Positions 1 to 10,281 of a DNA stretch of 64,000 bases are shown in pieces. Origin of the DNA: Vibrio japonicus. Lineage in GTDB: Bacteria > Pseudomonadota > Gammaproteobacteria > Enterobacterales > Vibrionaceae. The stretch covers positions 930,001-994,000 of the forward strand of contig NZ_CP102096.1 in NCBI RefSeq assembly GCF_024582835.1. Reading direction: 5' to 3'. Position 1 is the first letter of the stretch. Each line of letters opens with the position of its first letter. The notes beneath the pieces are model-generated. The model did no database searches, had not been told where the DNA came from, and saw nothing but the letters and a program-made list of their open reading frames with translations. A program made the position numbers and the translations under genes.

Positions 1-1581
1 GCTTTTGCAAATAGCGCGGTTTTAGCGCATCAAGCTGGGTACGATGGCGTTGAAGTGATGGGCTCAGAGGGATACTTGCTCAATCAGTTCATTTGTAAGC
101 GAACAAATACGCGCTATGACGAATGGGGCGGCAGCTACGAAAATCGCATCCGCTTCCCTTTAGAAATCGTTAAGGCAATTCGCCAATCTGTAGGTGAAGA
201 GTTCATTATCATCTTCCGTTTATCTATGTTGGATCTCGTCGAAGAAGGCAGTACTTTTGACGAAGTGGTTCAGCTAGCGAAAGAGTTAGAAAACGCAGGT
301 GTGACTATTATCAATACCGGTATTGGCTGGCACGAAGCGCGCATACCAACCATTGCAACACAAGTTCCTCGTGGTGCATTTACTTGGGTAACGGAGAAAG
401 TGCGCCCACATGTGAATGTTCCAATCGTGACCTGTAACAGAATCAATACGCCAGAAGAAGCAGAACGAATTTTAGCGAGTGATCAGGCAGATATGGTGTC
501 AATGGCACGTCCATTCCTTGCTGACCCTGAATTTGTTATCAAAGCAGAAAAACAACAGTCGCATTTGATCAATACTTGTATCGGCTGTAATCAGGCTTGT
601 CTCGATAATGTCTTTAAAGGTAAGCGAGCGAGCTGTCTGGTCAACCCACTTGCTTGTCGCGAAGACGAACTCAAGATTATTCCGACAGACGCACCTAAGA
701 ATATTGCTGTGGTCGGAGCGGGCCCAGCGGGTTTGGCTTGTGCGACGACTTTAGCACAGCGTGGACACCAAGTTGACTTGTTCGAACGCAATGATCGAAT
801 CGGTGGTCAGTTCCGTTTGGCGATGCAAATCCCTGGTAAAGAAGAGTTCCGTGAAACCATCCGATACTTTGCCAATCAAATTGATGAGACAGGTGTGAAG
901 CTTCACCTTGAAACAGAAGCTAATTTTGATCTACTTACAGAGTACGATGAAGTGGTGATGGCCTCTGGCGTAGAACCACGCAAAGTCGCGATTGAAGGGA
1001 TTGATAACCCTGAAAAAGTGGTAGACTATCAAACGCTTATCCGTGATAAGACTTATGTCGGAAACAAAGTGGCGATTGTGGGCGCTGGTGGTATTGGTGT
1101 CGATGTGGCGACCATGCTGACGGAACCTGCTGGGCAGAGCCTTGACGACTGGCTGCATGAGTGGGGCATCGATAAAGAAATCAGTTATCCGGGTGGTCTC
1201 TATCCTTACCCAGATTCTTTGAGCGATAAGACGGTGTGGGTACTGCAACGCCGTGATGGGCGCGTAGGTAAAGGGCCAGGAAAAACCACAGGCTGGATTC
1301 ATAAGCGTACGCTTGAAAAACGCGGTGTACATTTAATGGGTGGTGTGAGCTACGAGAAAATTGATGACCAAGGCTTACATATTTCCGTTGATGGCAAAGA
1401 GCAGTTACTGGATGCCGACAAGGTTGTCATTTGTGCCGGACAAGAATCGGTTCACCCATTTGAAGATAAGTGGCAACTGCTTGAAGGGAAACTGCATGTC
1501 ATAGGTGGGGCAGACTTTGCCGGTGAACTGGACGCCGTAAGAGCAATCCGACAAGGGGTTGAACTGGCGGCTAAGCTTTAG
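1..1581 (+). CDS. fadH: 2,4-dienoyl-CoA reductase (NADPH), 5'-truncated by window edge
   Basis: Reduces 2,4-dienoyl-CoA during beta-oxidation of unsaturated fatty acids; a cytoplasmic FMN, FAD and 4Fe-4S flavoenzyme. The reading frame is open from base 1, so the first methionine at 55 is internal and roughly 145 residues of the N-terminal TIM barrel are missing (the family is about 670 aa, 526 are present). Visible: the end of the OYE-like barrel, the iron-sulfur cysteines in CIGCNQAC and the later SCLVNP, an FAD dinucleotide fold GAGPAGLA near residue 240 of the visible part, and an NADPH fold GAGGIGVD near residue 362. A strong terminator follows. FadH and FadD in one window are both fatty acid degradation functions, but they are not in one operon. 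The identification is secure. Confidence 0.93.
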   Translation, partial: AFANSAVLAHQAGYDGVEVMGSEGYLLNQFICKRTNTRYDEWGGSYENRIRFPLEIVKAIRQSVGEEFIIIFRLSMLDLVEEGSTFDEVVQLAKELENAGVTIINTGIGWHEARIPTIATQVPRGAFTWVTEKVRPHVNVPIVTCNRINTPEEAERILASDQADMVSMARPFLADPEFVIKAEKQQSHLINTCIGCNQACLDNVFKGKRASCLVNPLACREDELKIIPTDAPKNIAVVGAGPAGLACATTLAQRGHQVDLFERNDRIGGQFRLAMQIPGKEEFRETIRYFANQIDETGVKLHLETEANFDLLTEYDEVVMASGVEPRKVAIEGIDNPEKVVDYQTLIRDKTYVGNKVAIVGAGGIGVDVATMLTEPAGQSLDDWLHEWGIDKEISYPGGLYPYPDSLSDKTVWVLQRRDGRVGKGPGKTTGWIHKRTLEKRGVHLMGGVSYEKIDDQGLHISVDGKEQLLDADKVVICAGQESVHPFEDKWQLLEGKLHVIGGADFAGELDAVRAIRQGVELAAKL

Positions 1582-1593
1582 TTTCAGCTTAGG

Positions 1594-1621
1594 AAAAGAC
1601 CTCCATTTCGGAGGTCTTTTT
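1594..1621. terminator. Bidirectional rho-independent terminator between fadH and purU
   Basis: A perfect 11-bp stem (1594-1604 with 1610-1620), five-base loop, A-run on the left and T-run on the right. It lies 12 bases after the fadH stop and also downstream of the convergent purU, so it can serve both. Confidence 0.85.
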
Positions 1622-1668
1622 GTATGGGTTTCTTATGTCCGAGCAGGGCAGCTCAACTCACTTCATAA

Positions 1669-2502
1669 CTACAAGATCACGGTTTTATTGCCATAAACAA
1701 AAACATGATCGTTGAGCACTTTATTCAACGCTTTACTCAGCACATTTTTCTCGACATCTCGGCCTGCTTGCGCCATATCTTGTGCGTTGAAAGAGTGGTC
1801 GACAGGGATAACGTCTTGTTTGATGATCGGTCCTTCGTCGAGATCATTGGTAACAAAGTGCGCGGTTGCGCCAATGATTTTAACACCGCGCTCATAGGCT
1901 TGCTGATAGGGCTTTGCGCCAATGAATGCAGGTAAAAAGCTGTGGTGGATATTAATGATTTTGTGGTGATACTTTTCTACGAATGACGGTGTTAATACAC
2001 GCATGTATTTCGCTAATACTAAAAAATCAGCGTCGTATTGGTCGATCACTTCAAGCATCTTCTGCTCATGTTCCTCACGGTTTAGACCTTCATGGGAAAC
2101 ATGGTGATAAGGAATATCGAACTTTTCCGTTAAGTTTTGCAAAGTGTCGTAGTTACCAACAACGGCTGCGATCTCTACATCAAGGCTACCATCATAATTT
2201 TTCATCAGAATATCACCAATACAGTGAGCTTCTTTAGTCACTAAGATGACAATACGTTTACGACTAGAACTGATCAGTTTGTACTTAGCGTTTTCAGGCA
2301 GTGCGTGATTAAGATCAGCGAGAAATGTCTCGTCATTAAAGTAACCTTCCAGCTCGGTTCGCATGAAAAAATGGCCACTTGTATTATCAACAAATTCGTT
2401 GTTATGAATGATATTTAACTGGTGCTTGTAACAAATGTTTGTAATTTTAGAAATAAGTCCAGGAGCGTCAGTGCAGTGCGTGAGTAGCGTTTTCTTTTCC
2501 AT
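1669..2502 (-). CDS. purU: Formyltetrahydrofolate deformylase
   Basis: Hydrolyses 10-formyl-THF to THF and formate, balancing the one-carbon pool and supplying formate to PurT. The 277 residues match the family length (about 280). An N-terminal ACT domain (first 80 residues, beginning KKTLLTHCTDAPGLI) is followed by a formyltransferase fold containing the hydrolase signature HHSFLPAFIGAKPY near residue 187 and the catalytic Asp region DLDEGPI. The ATG at 2502 gives the expected N-terminus directly at the ACT strand. It stands alone, convergent with fadH and divergent from yoaA. Confidence 0.95.
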   Translation of the reverse strand: MEKKTLLTHCTDAPGLISKITNICYKHQLNIIHNNEFVDNTSGHFFMRTELEGYFNDETFLADLNHALPENAKYKLISSSRKRIVILVTKEAHCIGDILMKNYDGSLDVEIAAVVGNYDTLQNLTEKFDIPYHHVSHEGLNREEHEQKMLEVIDQYDADFLVLAKYMRVLTPSFVEKYHHKIINIHHSFLPAFIGAKPYQQAYERGVKIIGATAHFVTNDLDEGPIIKQDVIPVDHSFNAQDMAQAGRDVEKNVLSKALNKVLNDHVFVYGNKTVIL

Positions 2503-2779
2503 TGATATAAATACTTCCGTGAGTGATTTTTTGTTGTGCTTTATGTAGATTTTTGCAGGACTTCGAGCGGAGAAACTTCCTGAATCTTAAAAGTAACAAT
2601 TAAACTAATATGGATGCAGTTTCAACCAATAATCGCTATACGGACTTTTTATTTTTCGCTTTCTGAGCAGAGGTGCATCAGTGAGATCTCCCTATTAATG
2701 AGTATTCTTAATTCGCACGCCGCGCTCAAAACTGCCATAATCCCCAGTCCCAGATTTGTAGATGCTATAGATTCTTTTG
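2503..2779. other. Divergent purU/yoaA intergenic region
   Basis: 277 bases that should hold both promoters. It is AT-rich. I find no LexA-type CTGT-N8-ACAG box for the helicase, no convincing glycine-riboswitch core for purU and no conserved hairpin. Confidence 0.4.
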
Positions 2780-4708
2780 ATGATCTCTAAAACCTTCTCT
2801 CCTGATGGTGCGCTCGGTAAAGTGATACCGGGTTTTCAACCTCGCCAAGCACAGCTGGATATGGCCGAGGCCGTCTCCAACGCAATAAAACAAGATGCTC
2901 AGCTTGTGGTCGAGGCTGGAACAGGAACGGGTAAAACTTTCGCCTATTTGGTTCCTGCTCTTCTAAGTGGGAAGAAAATCATCATCAGTACAGGTTCCAA
3001 AAACCTTCAGGAGCAGCTGTTCCACCGCGACTTACCTTTAATGACAAGTGCACTCGGCTTTTATGGTCAAGTAGCGCTGCTAAAGGGGCGAGCAAACTAT
3101 TTGTGCTTAGATAGATTGAGTCGGCAGATGGTGGAAAGTCACACTAACAATGCTGACCCTACATTATTGAGCCAGTTGGTCAAAGTGCGTTCTTGGGCGA
3201 GTGAAACGAAAACCGGCGATTTAGGGGACTGCGATGCGATTGCGGAAGATAGTCTGGTTATCCCAACGATTACCTCTACCAACGATAATTGCTTAGGCAA
3301 AGAATGCCCGAGTTATCAAGATTGCTTCGTTCTGAAAGCGCGTAAAAAAGCGATGGACGCCGATCTGGTTGTCGTTAACCACCACCTGTTTCTTGCCGAC
3401 TTAGCGATCAAAGAAACCGGCTTTGGTGAGCTTATCCCTGAAGCGGATGTGTTTATTTTTGATGAAGCGCACCAGCTACCCGATATTGCAAGTCAGTATT
3501 TCGGTCAGTCGCTTTCTAGCCGTCAGATCCAAGAGTTATCCAAAGACATTGAGATTGGCTATCGCACAGAAGCAAAAGACATGCGTCAGTTGCAGAAGGT
3601 GGGTGAAAAGCTGCTCCAATCTGCCATGGATTTAAGAATTACCTTAGGAGAGCCCGGCTTTCGTGGTAACTGGCGAGAAGCCATTAAATCGCCGTCCATT
3701 GCACGTGAACTTGAACGCTTGCAAGAAGCGCTAGAGTTCGCCTTAGAAGTACTCAAACTGGCACTTGGACGTAGCCAGTTGCTCGATAGTGCGTTTGAGC
3801 GAGCAAATACGATACAAGCGCGATTGAAGCGAGTGTGTGATGTGTCGATTACAGGGTATTCGTATTGGTACGATACTACGCCTCGCCATTTTAGCTTGCA
3901 CATTACACCGCTCTCAGTGGCGGATAAGTTTCATGAACAGATCGAGATGAAGCAAGGCGCTTGGATCTTTACCTCCGCGACGTTGGCGGTGAATGGTGAC
4001 TTTGGTCACTTTACCTCGCGGTTAGGTTTGAATCCGGTAAAGCAGTTTTCTCTCCCAAGCCCTTTTGACTATCAAAACCAAGCGCGACTGTGTGTTCCTC
4101 GTTATTTGCCTGAACCCAATAGTCCGGGGCTGGCGGATAAACTTGTGCGAATGTTGTCGCCTCTGATTGAGAAAAACCAAGGTCGCTGTTTCTTCTTGTG
4201 TACGTCCCACAGCATGATGCGAGAATTAGGAGAGCGTTTTCGAGAGACGCTTTCGGTTCCGGTTCTTCTTCAAGGGGAAACCAGCAAGCAAAAGACACTG
4301 GCAGAGTTTATGGAGTTAGGCAATGCGTTACTTGTTGCCACTGGCGCGTTTTGGGAAGGGATAGATGTTAGAGGTGATGCACTTAGCTGTGTTATTATCG
4401 ACAAATTGCCATTTACCGCACCCGATGACCCATTACTGAAAGCGCGTATCGAAGATTGCCAACTCAAAGGTGGCGACCCGTTCGCTCAAGTTCAGATCCC
4501 TGACGCAGTGATTACACTTAAACAGGGAGTCGGGCGGTTAATTAGAGACAAGAAAGACAAAGGTGCGCTGATTATTTGCGATAATCGTTTAGTAACGCGT
4601 GAGTACGGAGGCGTATTTCTCGCAAGCTTACCACCGATTCCCCGCACTCGGGATTTGAGTGTCGTGGAAGACTTTCTTGGACAAATTTTAGAAACAACCA
4701 ACGAATAA
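2780..4708 (+). CDS. yoaA: DinG/XPD-family ATP-dependent DNA helicase YoaA
   Basis: Superfamily 2 iron-sulfur helicase; in E. coli YoaA acts with DNA polymerase III chi (HolC) in repair of damaged replication forks. 642 residues from ATG 2780 (a TTG one codon earlier is less likely). Walker [10 protein letters not shown] at 45-53; Fe-S cysteines near 109 and in [13 protein letters not shown] near 171-182; Walker B DEAH at about 227; motif VI region [12 protein letters not shown] near the C-terminus. Its place immediately upstream of tsaB matches the E. coli order, which favours YoaA over DinG. The stop is 13 bases before tsaB, so they are probably cotranscribed. No LexA box is visible upstream. 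Confidence 0.9.
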   Translation: MISKTFSPDGALGKVIPGFQPRQAQLDMAEAVSNAIKQDAQLVVEAGTGTGKTFAYLVPALLSGKKIIISTGSKNLQEQLFHRDLPLMTSALGFYGQVALLKGRANYLCLDRLSRQMVESHTNNADPTLLSQLVKVRSWASETKTGDLGDCDAIAEDSLVIPTITSTNDNCLGKECPSYQDCFVLKARKKAMDADLVVVNHHLFLADLAIKETGFGELIPEADVFIFDEAHQLPDIASQYFGQSLSSRQIQELSKDIEIGYRTEAKDMRQLQKVGEKLLQSAMDLRITLGEPGFRGNWREAIKSPSIARELERLQEALEFALEVLKLALGRSQLLDSAFERANTIQARLKRVCDVSITGYSYWYDTTPRHFSLHITPLSVADKFHEQIEMKQGAWIFTSATLAVNGDFGHFTSRLGLNPVKQFSLPSPFDYQNQARLCVPRYLPEPNSPGLADKLVRMLSPLIEKNQGRCFFLCTSHSMMRELGERFRETLSVPVLLQGETSKQKTLAEFMELGNALLVATGAFWEGIDVRGDALSCVIIDKLPFTAPDDPLLKARIEDCQLKGGDPFAQVQIPDAVITLKQGVGRLIRDKKDKGALIICDNRLVTREYGGVFLASLPPIPRTRDLSVVEDFLGQILETTNE

Positions 4709-4721
4709 TTTAGAGATTTCA

Positions 4722-5423
4722 ATGAGCGCAAAGATTCTTGCCCTAGATACTGCTACAGAAAACTGTTCAGTGGCTCTTTTAGTTGATGAAAAAGTGTATG
4801 TTCGCAGCGAAGTAGCACCAAGAGACCATACGAAAAAAATTCTACCTATGGTAGATGAAGTGTTAAAAGAAGCTGGGCTTGCACTGACTGATCTGGATGC
4901 CTTGGCATTCGGTCGCGGTCCGGGTAGCTTTACAGGTGTACGTATTGGTATTGGCATTGCGCAAGGTTTGGCATTTGGTGCCGACTTACCAATGATTGGG
5001 GTATCCACCTTAGAAGCGATGGCTCAAGGCTGTTTCCGTCTGAATAAAGCGGAGCATGTCGCCTGTGCTATTGACGCACGCATGAGTGAAGTTTACTGGG
5101 GACGTTTTGTACGCCAGCAAGATGGTACATGGTTGCAATTCGATGAAGAGCAAGTGGTGCGGCCAGCTCTGTTGGCTGAAAATAGTCAAACAGACGAACA
5201 TGTATGGGCGACAGCAGGTACAGGTTGGGATGCATACAGTGAAGAGTTGTCAGGTTTGAAATTCAAGCGTGAAAGCAGTGATGTTCTTTTTCCTGATGCT
5301 GAAGATATTGTCCATATAGCAAAATTTGAGCTGGAGAAGGGAAACACGGTTGACGTTGAAGACGCAAGTCCTACCTATTTACGCGATACCGTAGCTTGGA
5401 AAAAACTTCCTGGGCGCGAATAA
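4722..5423 (+). CDS. tsaB: tRNA threonylcarbamoyladenosine biosynthesis protein TsaB
   Basis: TsaB is the scaffold and dimerisation partner of TsaD in the TsaB-TsaD-TsaE complex that makes t6A37 on ANN-decoding tRNAs; it has an actin-like ASKHA fold but no catalytic site. 233 residues, the usual length (E. coli 231). N-terminus [18 protein letters not shown] and the signature [14 protein letters not shown] near residue 65-78 are diagnostic. ATG 4722 with AGAGA upstream is a reasonable start. It lies between yoaA and a lipoprotein gene as in E. coli. Confidence 0.96.
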   Translation: MSAKILALDTATENCSVALLVDEKVYVRSEVAPRDHTKKILPMVDEVLKEAGLALTDLDALAFGRGPGSFTGVRIGIGIAQGLAFGADLPMIGVSTLEAMAQGCFRLNKAEHVACAIDARMSEVYWGRFVRQQDGTWLQFDEEQVVRPALLAENSQTDEHVWATAGTGWDAYSEELSGLKFKRESSDVLFPDAEDIVHIAKFELEKGNTVDVEDASPTYLRDTVAWKKLPGRE

Positions 5424-5441
5424 TTGATATAGACGGATAGC

Positions 5442-5744
5442 ATGGTTTCAATTAATGGATTACCTCCTTCGGTCACAGGTCCCAACCGGGCTAACAAGAC
5501 CAATAAAAAGAAGGACGTAAATAAAACGGAACACAACACCTCGGTTGGTCAGCCTTCAAAGGTGGCGAATGCCGTGGCTCACACTATCCGTCATGTCAAC
5601 GAATCGGATATTCACAAAGCTCAGATCCAATATGACCTCCCTGAGGGAAAGGGACGCAAAGCGATGGAAGAGTATATGGATGTCATGAATCGTTCGAAAC
5701 GAGATGAACTCTCAATGATGCTAGGTGTCGATATTTATATATAG
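5442..5744 (+). CDS. Conserved small protein of unknown function
   Basis: 100 residues, no signal peptide or membrane segment. The first half is low-complexity and basic (GPNRANKTNKKKDVNKT), probably disordered. The second half looks folded: KVANAVAHTIRHVNESDIH, then YDLPEGKGRKAMEEYMDVMNRSKR, ending LGVDIYI. It starts 18 bases after tsaB and is followed 26 bases later by the lipoprotein gene, so it probably belongs to the operon. I recall similar short proteins at this place in other vibrios, sometimes labelled chemotaxis protein, but nothing in the sequence supports that label and I assign no function. The disordered head with a helical tail resembles small anti-sigma or adaptor proteins only in general shape. 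Confidence 0.75.
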   Translation: MVSINGLPPSVTGPNRANKTNKKKDVNKTEHNTSVGQPSKVANAVAHTIRHVNESDIHKAQIQYDLPEGKGRKAMEEYMDVMNRSKRDELSMMLGVDIYI

Positions 5745-5770
5745 AACCTTTGGTTAGAACTGGTGACGTT

Positions 5771-6340
5771 ATGAACATACACTCTTCGTTATCTCACATC
5801 CTGTCTCATGTCATCGTAATTGGCACGGCGCTTTTACTCAGTGCGTGCGGCTCTCTTCCTGAAAATCTTAAAACCGACAATACCAATGTCGTCACCGATT
5901 ACTCTCAATGGCGAGCATCCCGATCAACGAACAATGAAGTTCGCTTAGGTGGGGTGATTGCCAGTGTCTCTAATCTAGAGCAAACGACGCGAGTCGAGAT
6001 CGTGAATTTGCCTATCGGTTCGACAGGTAAGCCAGATATTGATAAAGAACCACAAGGTCGTTTTATCGCGTATATCAAAGGATTCGTCGATCCTGTTATG
6101 TTGTCTCAAGGGCGCTTGATAACATTGCTGGGTCGAAGTGATGAAATGGAAATGGGTCAAGTCGGTGACTTCAATTACGAATTCCCGGTTATGAATGTGA
6201 CAGGCTACCATTTGTGGCGTATCGAAGAAAAAGTCATTCTTCATGATATAGATAACCATTTTTATTCGTGCCGAAGCCTCTATTGCCGAGATCTTCGATT
6301 TGGTACCCGTCAGGGTAAAGTGATTCAGGAAGTAAAATGA
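5771..6340 (+). CDS. Slp family outer membrane lipoprotein (YeaY-like)
   Basis: 189 residues from ATG 5771 (an upstream TTG at 5750 would only lengthen the signal peptide). A hydrophobic signal HVIVIGTALLLSAC ends in a lipobox LSAC, with Gly-Ser at +2/+3, which predicts outer membrane sorting because there is no Asp at +2. The rest is the Slp/YeaY domain (MLSQGRLITLLGR, YHLWRIEE near the C-terminal half). In E. coli yeaY lies between tsaB and fadD, matching this position. The stop codon overlaps the next start (ATGA), so translation is probably coupled. The role of Slp proteins is poorly known; some respond to stationary phase or starvation. Confidence 0.88.
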   Translation: MNIHSSLSHILSHVIVIGTALLLSACGSLPENLKTDNTNVVTDYSQWRASRSTNNEVRLGGVIASVSNLEQTTRVEIVNLPIGSTGKPDIDKEPQGRFIAYIKGFVDPVMLSQGRLITLLGRSDEMEMGQVGDFNYEFPVMNVTGYHLWRIEEKVILHDIDNHFYSCRSLYCRDLRFGTRQGKVIQEVK

Positions 6341-7194
6341 CGTTGATGAATAAACGCTACATACTGGATGATGGATTTATTGAATCCGTTGAGTATGGAG
6401 ACAGTAAAACGGCCGAACTCTCGGTCGTTTTTTTACATGGTTGGCTGGATAATGCCGCTAGTTTCTTTAGCGTCATGGAGGGCATGCATAAACAAGCTCC
6501 GCATATTCATCTCTGTGCTATTGATTTACCCGGCCACGGGCACTCAAGCCACAAAAGCTTCGATAACTTCTACCCATTTCACGACTATATTGATGATATT
6601 TACCAGTTTTTGATTAACTTGTCGCCAAACAGGGTGGTGTTAGTAGGGCATTCACTTGGTGCTTTGGTTGCAAGTTGCTATAGTGCCGCCTTTCCTGAAC
6701 AAGTCAGTGGGTTAGTTCAGATAGAAGGTTACGGGCCTTTGGCTGAAGAAGGCAGCGAAACGGTTTCTCGGTTAAGAGAAGGCGTACTCAGCCGCCAAAG
6801 AATTCGTAGAAAACCGACTCGAGCATTTGCATCGATTCAAGATGCAGTAGAGAGACGCGCAAAGGTAAACCATATTTTACCTGAGCTGATAGCACCCATC
6901 GTGACACGCGGCTTAATTGAACGTGAGTCGCAGTGGTTTTGGCGACACGATGTCAAGTTGCAGAGCCAGTCTCTTTATCGAATGTCGTTGGAACATGCAC
7001 AATCCATTCGCCAACACATTACCTGCCCTCAGGTGGTTGTGTTAGGTGATCAAGGCTTTCCGCATTTGCATCGCTTTCAGCAAGATGCCTCCGAAACCAT
7101 TCAATTTGAATGGGTTGATGGTGGGCATCATTGTCACCTTCAATCTCCTAATAGAGTAATTAACCTAATTTTTGGCTTGGTTAACAAAATTTAA
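6337..7194 (+). CDS. Alpha/beta hydrolase
   Basis: 285 residues of alpha/beta hydrolase fold. Strand-turn VVFLHGWLDNAASF (oxyanion region, near 30), nucleophile elbow GHSLGA with Ser near 106, and terminal His in DGGHHCHLQSP near 270. The sequence begins with ATG overlapping the lipoprotein stop by 4 bases; a second ATG at 6343 is also possible. No signal peptide, so cytoplasmic. Its substrate cannot be told; position directly ahead of fadD suggests an acyl-ester or thioester substrate, but that is inference from neighbourhood only. Confidence 0.85.
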   Translation: MTLMNKRYILDDGFIESVEYGDSKTAELSVVFLHGWLDNAASFFSVMEGMHKQAPHIHLCAIDLPGHGHSSHKSFDNFYPFHDYIDDIYQFLINLSPNRVVLVGHSLGALVASCYSAAFPEQVSGLVQIEGYGPLAEEGSETVSRLREGVLSRQRIRRKPTRAFASIQDAVERRAKVNHILPELIAPIVTRGLIERESQWFWRHDVKLQSQSLYRMSLEHAQSIRQHITCPQVVVLGDQGFPHLHRFQQDASETIQFEWVDGGHHCHLQSPNRVINLIFGLVNKI

Positions 7195-7304
7195 ACAAGT
7201 GTTTGGGTCTTTCGTGCTCGAACACTTTGCCTGTGGTGTAATAGTCGACAATAAAAACACGGCGTTTCGTCGACAACCGCCCGCTTATTTCGAGGAGTAT
7301 TACC

Positions 7305-8993
7305 GTGGATAAACCTTGGTTATCACGTTACCCAAGCGATGTGCCAGAGCACATCAACCCAGATCAGTATCCGTCGCTGGTCGAGATGTTTGAACAATCG
7401 GTACAAAAGTACGCAGACCAGCCTGCATTTATGAATATGGGCTCGGTAATGACATTCCGTAAGCTTGAAGAGCGCAGCCGTGCTTTTGCCGCTTATCTGC
7501 AAAATGAGCTAAAGCTTAAGAAAGGCGACCGCGTCGCGTTAATGATGCCAAACTTACTGCAATACCCAGTGGCTCTGTTTGGTGTGTTGCGTGCGGGTTG
7601 TATTGCGGTAAACGTGAACCCTCTGTACACGCCACGTGAACTTGAGCACCAGTTAAACGATTCGGGTGCAAAAGCCATTGTTATCGTTTCTAACTTTGCT
7701 AATACACTAGAGCAAATTGTCGATAACACGTCAGTTAAACATGTCGTCCTTACTAGTCTTGGTCAAATGCTACCACGCGCTAAAGGTACGCTTGTTGATT
7801 TCGTCGTGAAGTACGTTAAAGGTATGGTGCCTAAATATAACCTACCGGGTGCCATCTCTATGCGAAAAGCGTTGAGTCAGGGCCGTCGTTTGCAGTATGT
7901 GAAGCCATTTATGTCTGGCGAAGACATCGCATTTTTGCAGTACACTGGCGGTACGACAGGTGTAGCAAAAGGAGCGATCTTAACGCACCGCAACATGATC
8001 GCTAACGTGCTGCAAGCGAAAGGCGCGTATGGTCCGATCTTGTCTGAAGGTCGTGAACTTGTTGTCACGGCGCTTCCGCTATATCACGTATTTGCACTGA
8101 CAGTGAACTGCCTATTGTTTGTCGAGATGGGCGGTCGCAACTTGCTCATCACAAACCCGCGTGATATTCCAGGTTTTGTCAAAGAGCTACAAAAGTACCC
8201 ATTCACTGCGATTACAGGTGTAAACACGCTGTTTAATGCTCTAGTTAACAATGAAGACTTCCACGAACTTGATTTTAGCAACCTAAAGCTGTCTGTTGGT
8301 GGCGGTATGGCGGTACAACGAGCCGTTGCAGACCAATGGCAAAAAACAACAGGCATCCACCTGCTAGAAGGTTATGGCCTGACAGAGTGTTCACCGCTAG
8401 TTACGGGCAACCCATATGACTTGACTGAGTATACAGGCGCGATAGGTTTACCAGTGCCTTCAACCGAAGTTCGTATTGTGGATGACGAAGGCAATGAATT
8501 GCCTGCGACAGAAGTCGGTGAACTACAAGTGCGAGGCCCACAAGTCATGCAAGGTTACTGGCAGCGCCCAGAAGCAACCAAAGAAGTGATTAACGCGGAT
8601 GGTTGGCTATCGACGGGTGATATCGTTAAGTTTGACGACGAAGGGCTGATTCATATTGTAGACCGCAAGAAAGATATGATTTTGGTATCAGGCTTCAACG
8701 TTTATCCAAATGAAATTGAAGATGTGGTTGCTTTGCATGGGAAGGTGCTTGAAGTAGCAGCCATTGGTCAAGAGCACCCAGTATCCGGTGAAGTGGTGAA
8801 GATTTATGTCGTTAAGCGTGATCCGAGCTTAACCAAAGATGAGATCATTGCACACTGTCGCCAACACCTAACAGGTTACAAAGTGCCAAAACTGGTTGAG
8901 TTCAAGGAAGATCTACCAAAGACAAACGTTGGTAAGATCCTGCGTAGGCAGCTACGTGAAGAAAACGAAGCCAATTTAGCGAAAGTGTCGTAA
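7305..8993 (+). CDS. fadD: Long-chain fatty acid-CoA ligase FadD
   Basis: Activates imported long-chain fatty acids to acyl-CoA at the inner face of the membrane, using ATP. 562 residues (E. coli 561). AMP-binding P-loop [12 protein letters not shown] near residue 212, motif GYGLTECSP near 358, and the C-terminal K-containing motif [14 protein letters not shown]. The start is GTG 7305, with GAGGAG 9-14 bases upstream and the family N-terminus [13 protein letters not shown]. The 110-base upstream gap holds a 7-bp inverted repeat (7197-7203 with 7221-7227) and two copies of GTCGACAA (7244, 7269); I do not see a clear FadR operator. A terminator follows, then rnd, as in E. coli. Confidence 0.96.
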   Translation: MDKPWLSRYPSDVPEHINPDQYPSLVEMFEQSVQKYADQPAFMNMGSVMTFRKLEERSRAFAAYLQNELKLKKGDRVALMMPNLLQYPVALFGVLRAGCIAVNVNPLYTPRELEHQLNDSGAKAIVIVSNFANTLEQIVDNTSVKHVVLTSLGQMLPRAKGTLVDFVVKYVKGMVPKYNLPGAISMRKALSQGRRLQYVKPFMSGEDIAFLQYTGGTTGVAKGAILTHRNMIANVLQAKGAYGPILSEGRELVVTALPLYHVFALTVNCLLFVEMGGRNLLITNPRDIPGFVKELQKYPFTAITGVNTLFNALVNNEDFHELDFSNLKLSVGGGMAVQRAVADQWQKTTGIHLLEGYGLTECSPLVTGNPYDLTEYTGAIGLPVPSTEVRIVDDEGNELPATEVGELQVRGPQVMQGYWQRPEATKEVINADGWLSTGDIVKFDDEGLIHIVDRKKDMILVSGFNVYPNEIEDVVALHGKVLEVAAIGQEHPVSGEVVKIYVVKRDPSLTKDEIIAHCRQHLTGYKVPKLVEFKEDLPKTNVGKILRRQLREENEANLAKVS

Positions 8994-9031
8994 AGCCAAC
9001 TAGCCAAGCAGAACGCACTGATAAATGATAG

Positions 9032-9062
9032 AATGCCGACAAACACATGTCGGCATTTTTGT
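9032..9062 (+). terminator. fadD terminator
   Basis: Perfect 9-bp stem AATGCCGAC / GTCGGCATT (9032-9040, 9049-9057) followed by a T-run. It lies in the region where a longer rnd reading frame would begin, an argument against that longer frame. Confidence 0.85.
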
Positions 9063-9095
9063 TACCGGCGCATTCAACTTCACAGCGAGAACCTA

Positions 9096-10211
9096 GTGAA
9101 CTACCAAATCATTACCAAATCCGAACAATTAGAAAAGGTCTGTTTGCAGGCAAGGGACACTGATATCGTTATGCTGGATACTGAATTTGTGCGAACACGA
9201 ACTTACTATCCGCAGCTGGGACTCATCCAGTTATTTGACGGTGAGATTCTCTCGCTGATAGACCCGACTGTGATAGATGATATGAGCGCTTTTGAACAGT
9301 TGCTAAAAGATACGTCTGTTCTGAAAGTGTTGCACGCATGTGGTGAAGATCTGGAAGTATTCCAAAACAGTTTCGGATGTCTGCCTTATCCGATGATCGA
9401 CACGCAAGTCATGGCTGCGTTTCTAGGTCATGGTCTCTCAACGGGTTTTGCTTCGCTAGTGGATACCTTTTTGAATGTTGAGTTAGACAAGAGCGAGTCA
9501 AGAACGGATTGGTTAGCAAGACCTCTTACAGAGAAGCAGTTGGAGTATGCAGCGGCAGATGTGTTCTATTTGTATCCTTTGTATGAAAAACTCGCACAGA
9601 AAGTGACAGATGCGGGCTGGTGGGAAGCCGCCCAGCAAGAAAGTGACCTGCTTGCCGCTAAACGCGTGAAAAATGTTGACCCAGAAATGGCTTATCTGGA
9701 TATCAAAGGTGCGTGGCAACTTAAACCACGTGAATTGGCGATTCTAAAGCCGTTAGCAACCTGGCGTTTTAAAGAAGCTCAACGTCGAGACTTAGCACTT
9801 AACTTTGTTTTTAAAGAATGTGATTTATTAACAGTCGCTCGTTTGGGTATACAGAACCGTCAGCGAATGGAGCAAGAGGGGATAGATCCTCGCGCTATTG
9901 GTCGCCATGCAACTCGAATCATTGCTATCGTTAAGTCCGCCTCTACCACGCCCGCGGAAGAGTACCCAGCGAAAATAGAGCGATTGATGGATATGCATGG
10001 CTATAAACAGCTCTTTAAGAAGCTAAAAGATGAAGTAAAACACGTATCGCAAGCGTCAGGCTTAGCAACAGAGTTTCTGGCGTCGAAAAAGCAGCTAAAC
10101 CAATTTATCAGTTGGGTGTGGAAAAAAGATCGTGATTGCGCTGAATTGCCTGATGTGATGCAGGGATGGCGACTTGATCTACTAGGTGAAAAGTTGAATA
10201 AACTAATGTAA
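9096..10211 (+). CDS. rnd: Ribonuclease D
   Basis: 3'-5' exoribonuclease that trims tRNA precursors. From GTG 9096 the protein is 371 residues (E. coli 375) and begins NYQIITKSEQLEKVC as the family does; the longer frame from 9033 starts inside the fadD terminator hairpin and is rejected. DEDD exonuclease residues: D28 and E30 in LDTEF, the second Asp in HACGEDLEVF near 88, and the Y/D pair in YAAADVFYLYPL near 150-154. An HRDC domain follows (PRELAILKPLATWRFKEAQR). Convergent with the SulP gene. Confidence 0.95.
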   Translation: MNYQIITKSEQLEKVCLQARDTDIVMLDTEFVRTRTYYPQLGLIQLFDGEILSLIDPTVIDDMSAFEQLLKDTSVLKVLHACGEDLEVFQNSFGCLPYPMIDTQVMAAFLGHGLSTGFASLVDTFLNVELDKSESRTDWLARPLTEKQLEYAAADVFYLYPLYEKLAQKVTDAGWWEAAQQESDLLAAKRVKNVDPEMAYLDIKGAWQLKPRELAILKPLATWRFKEAQRRDLALNFVFKECDLLTVARLGIQNRQRMEQEGIDPRAIGRHATRIIAIVKSASTTPAEEYPAKIERLMDMHGYKQLFKKLKDEVKHVSQASGLATEFLASKKQLNQFISWVWKKDRDCAELPDVMQGWRLDLLGEKLNKLM

Positions 10212-10234
10212 TTCGCCAAAAAGCGTAACGCATC

Positions 10235-10260
10235 AAAAAAGGGCTTCCATATGGAAGCCC
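10235..10260 (-). terminator. SulP gene terminator
   Basis: A perfect 20-base palindrome (10241-10260) with six A on its left, which become the U-run when read on the minus strand. It lies 21 bases beyond the SulP stop. On the plus strand the T-run is weak, so it mainly serves the transporter gene. Confidence 0.8.
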
Positions 10261-10281
10261 TTAGTATTTGTACGTTCGAAA

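Noticed and set aside
7244..7276. Two GTCGACAA copies before fadD as a FadR operator
   Set aside because: They do not resemble the FadR consensus (AACTGGTC-N-GACCAGTT) and are too short to be convincing.
9033..9095. Longer N-terminus of ribonuclease D
   Set aside because: It would begin inside the fadD terminator hairpin and adds 21 residues absent from the family.
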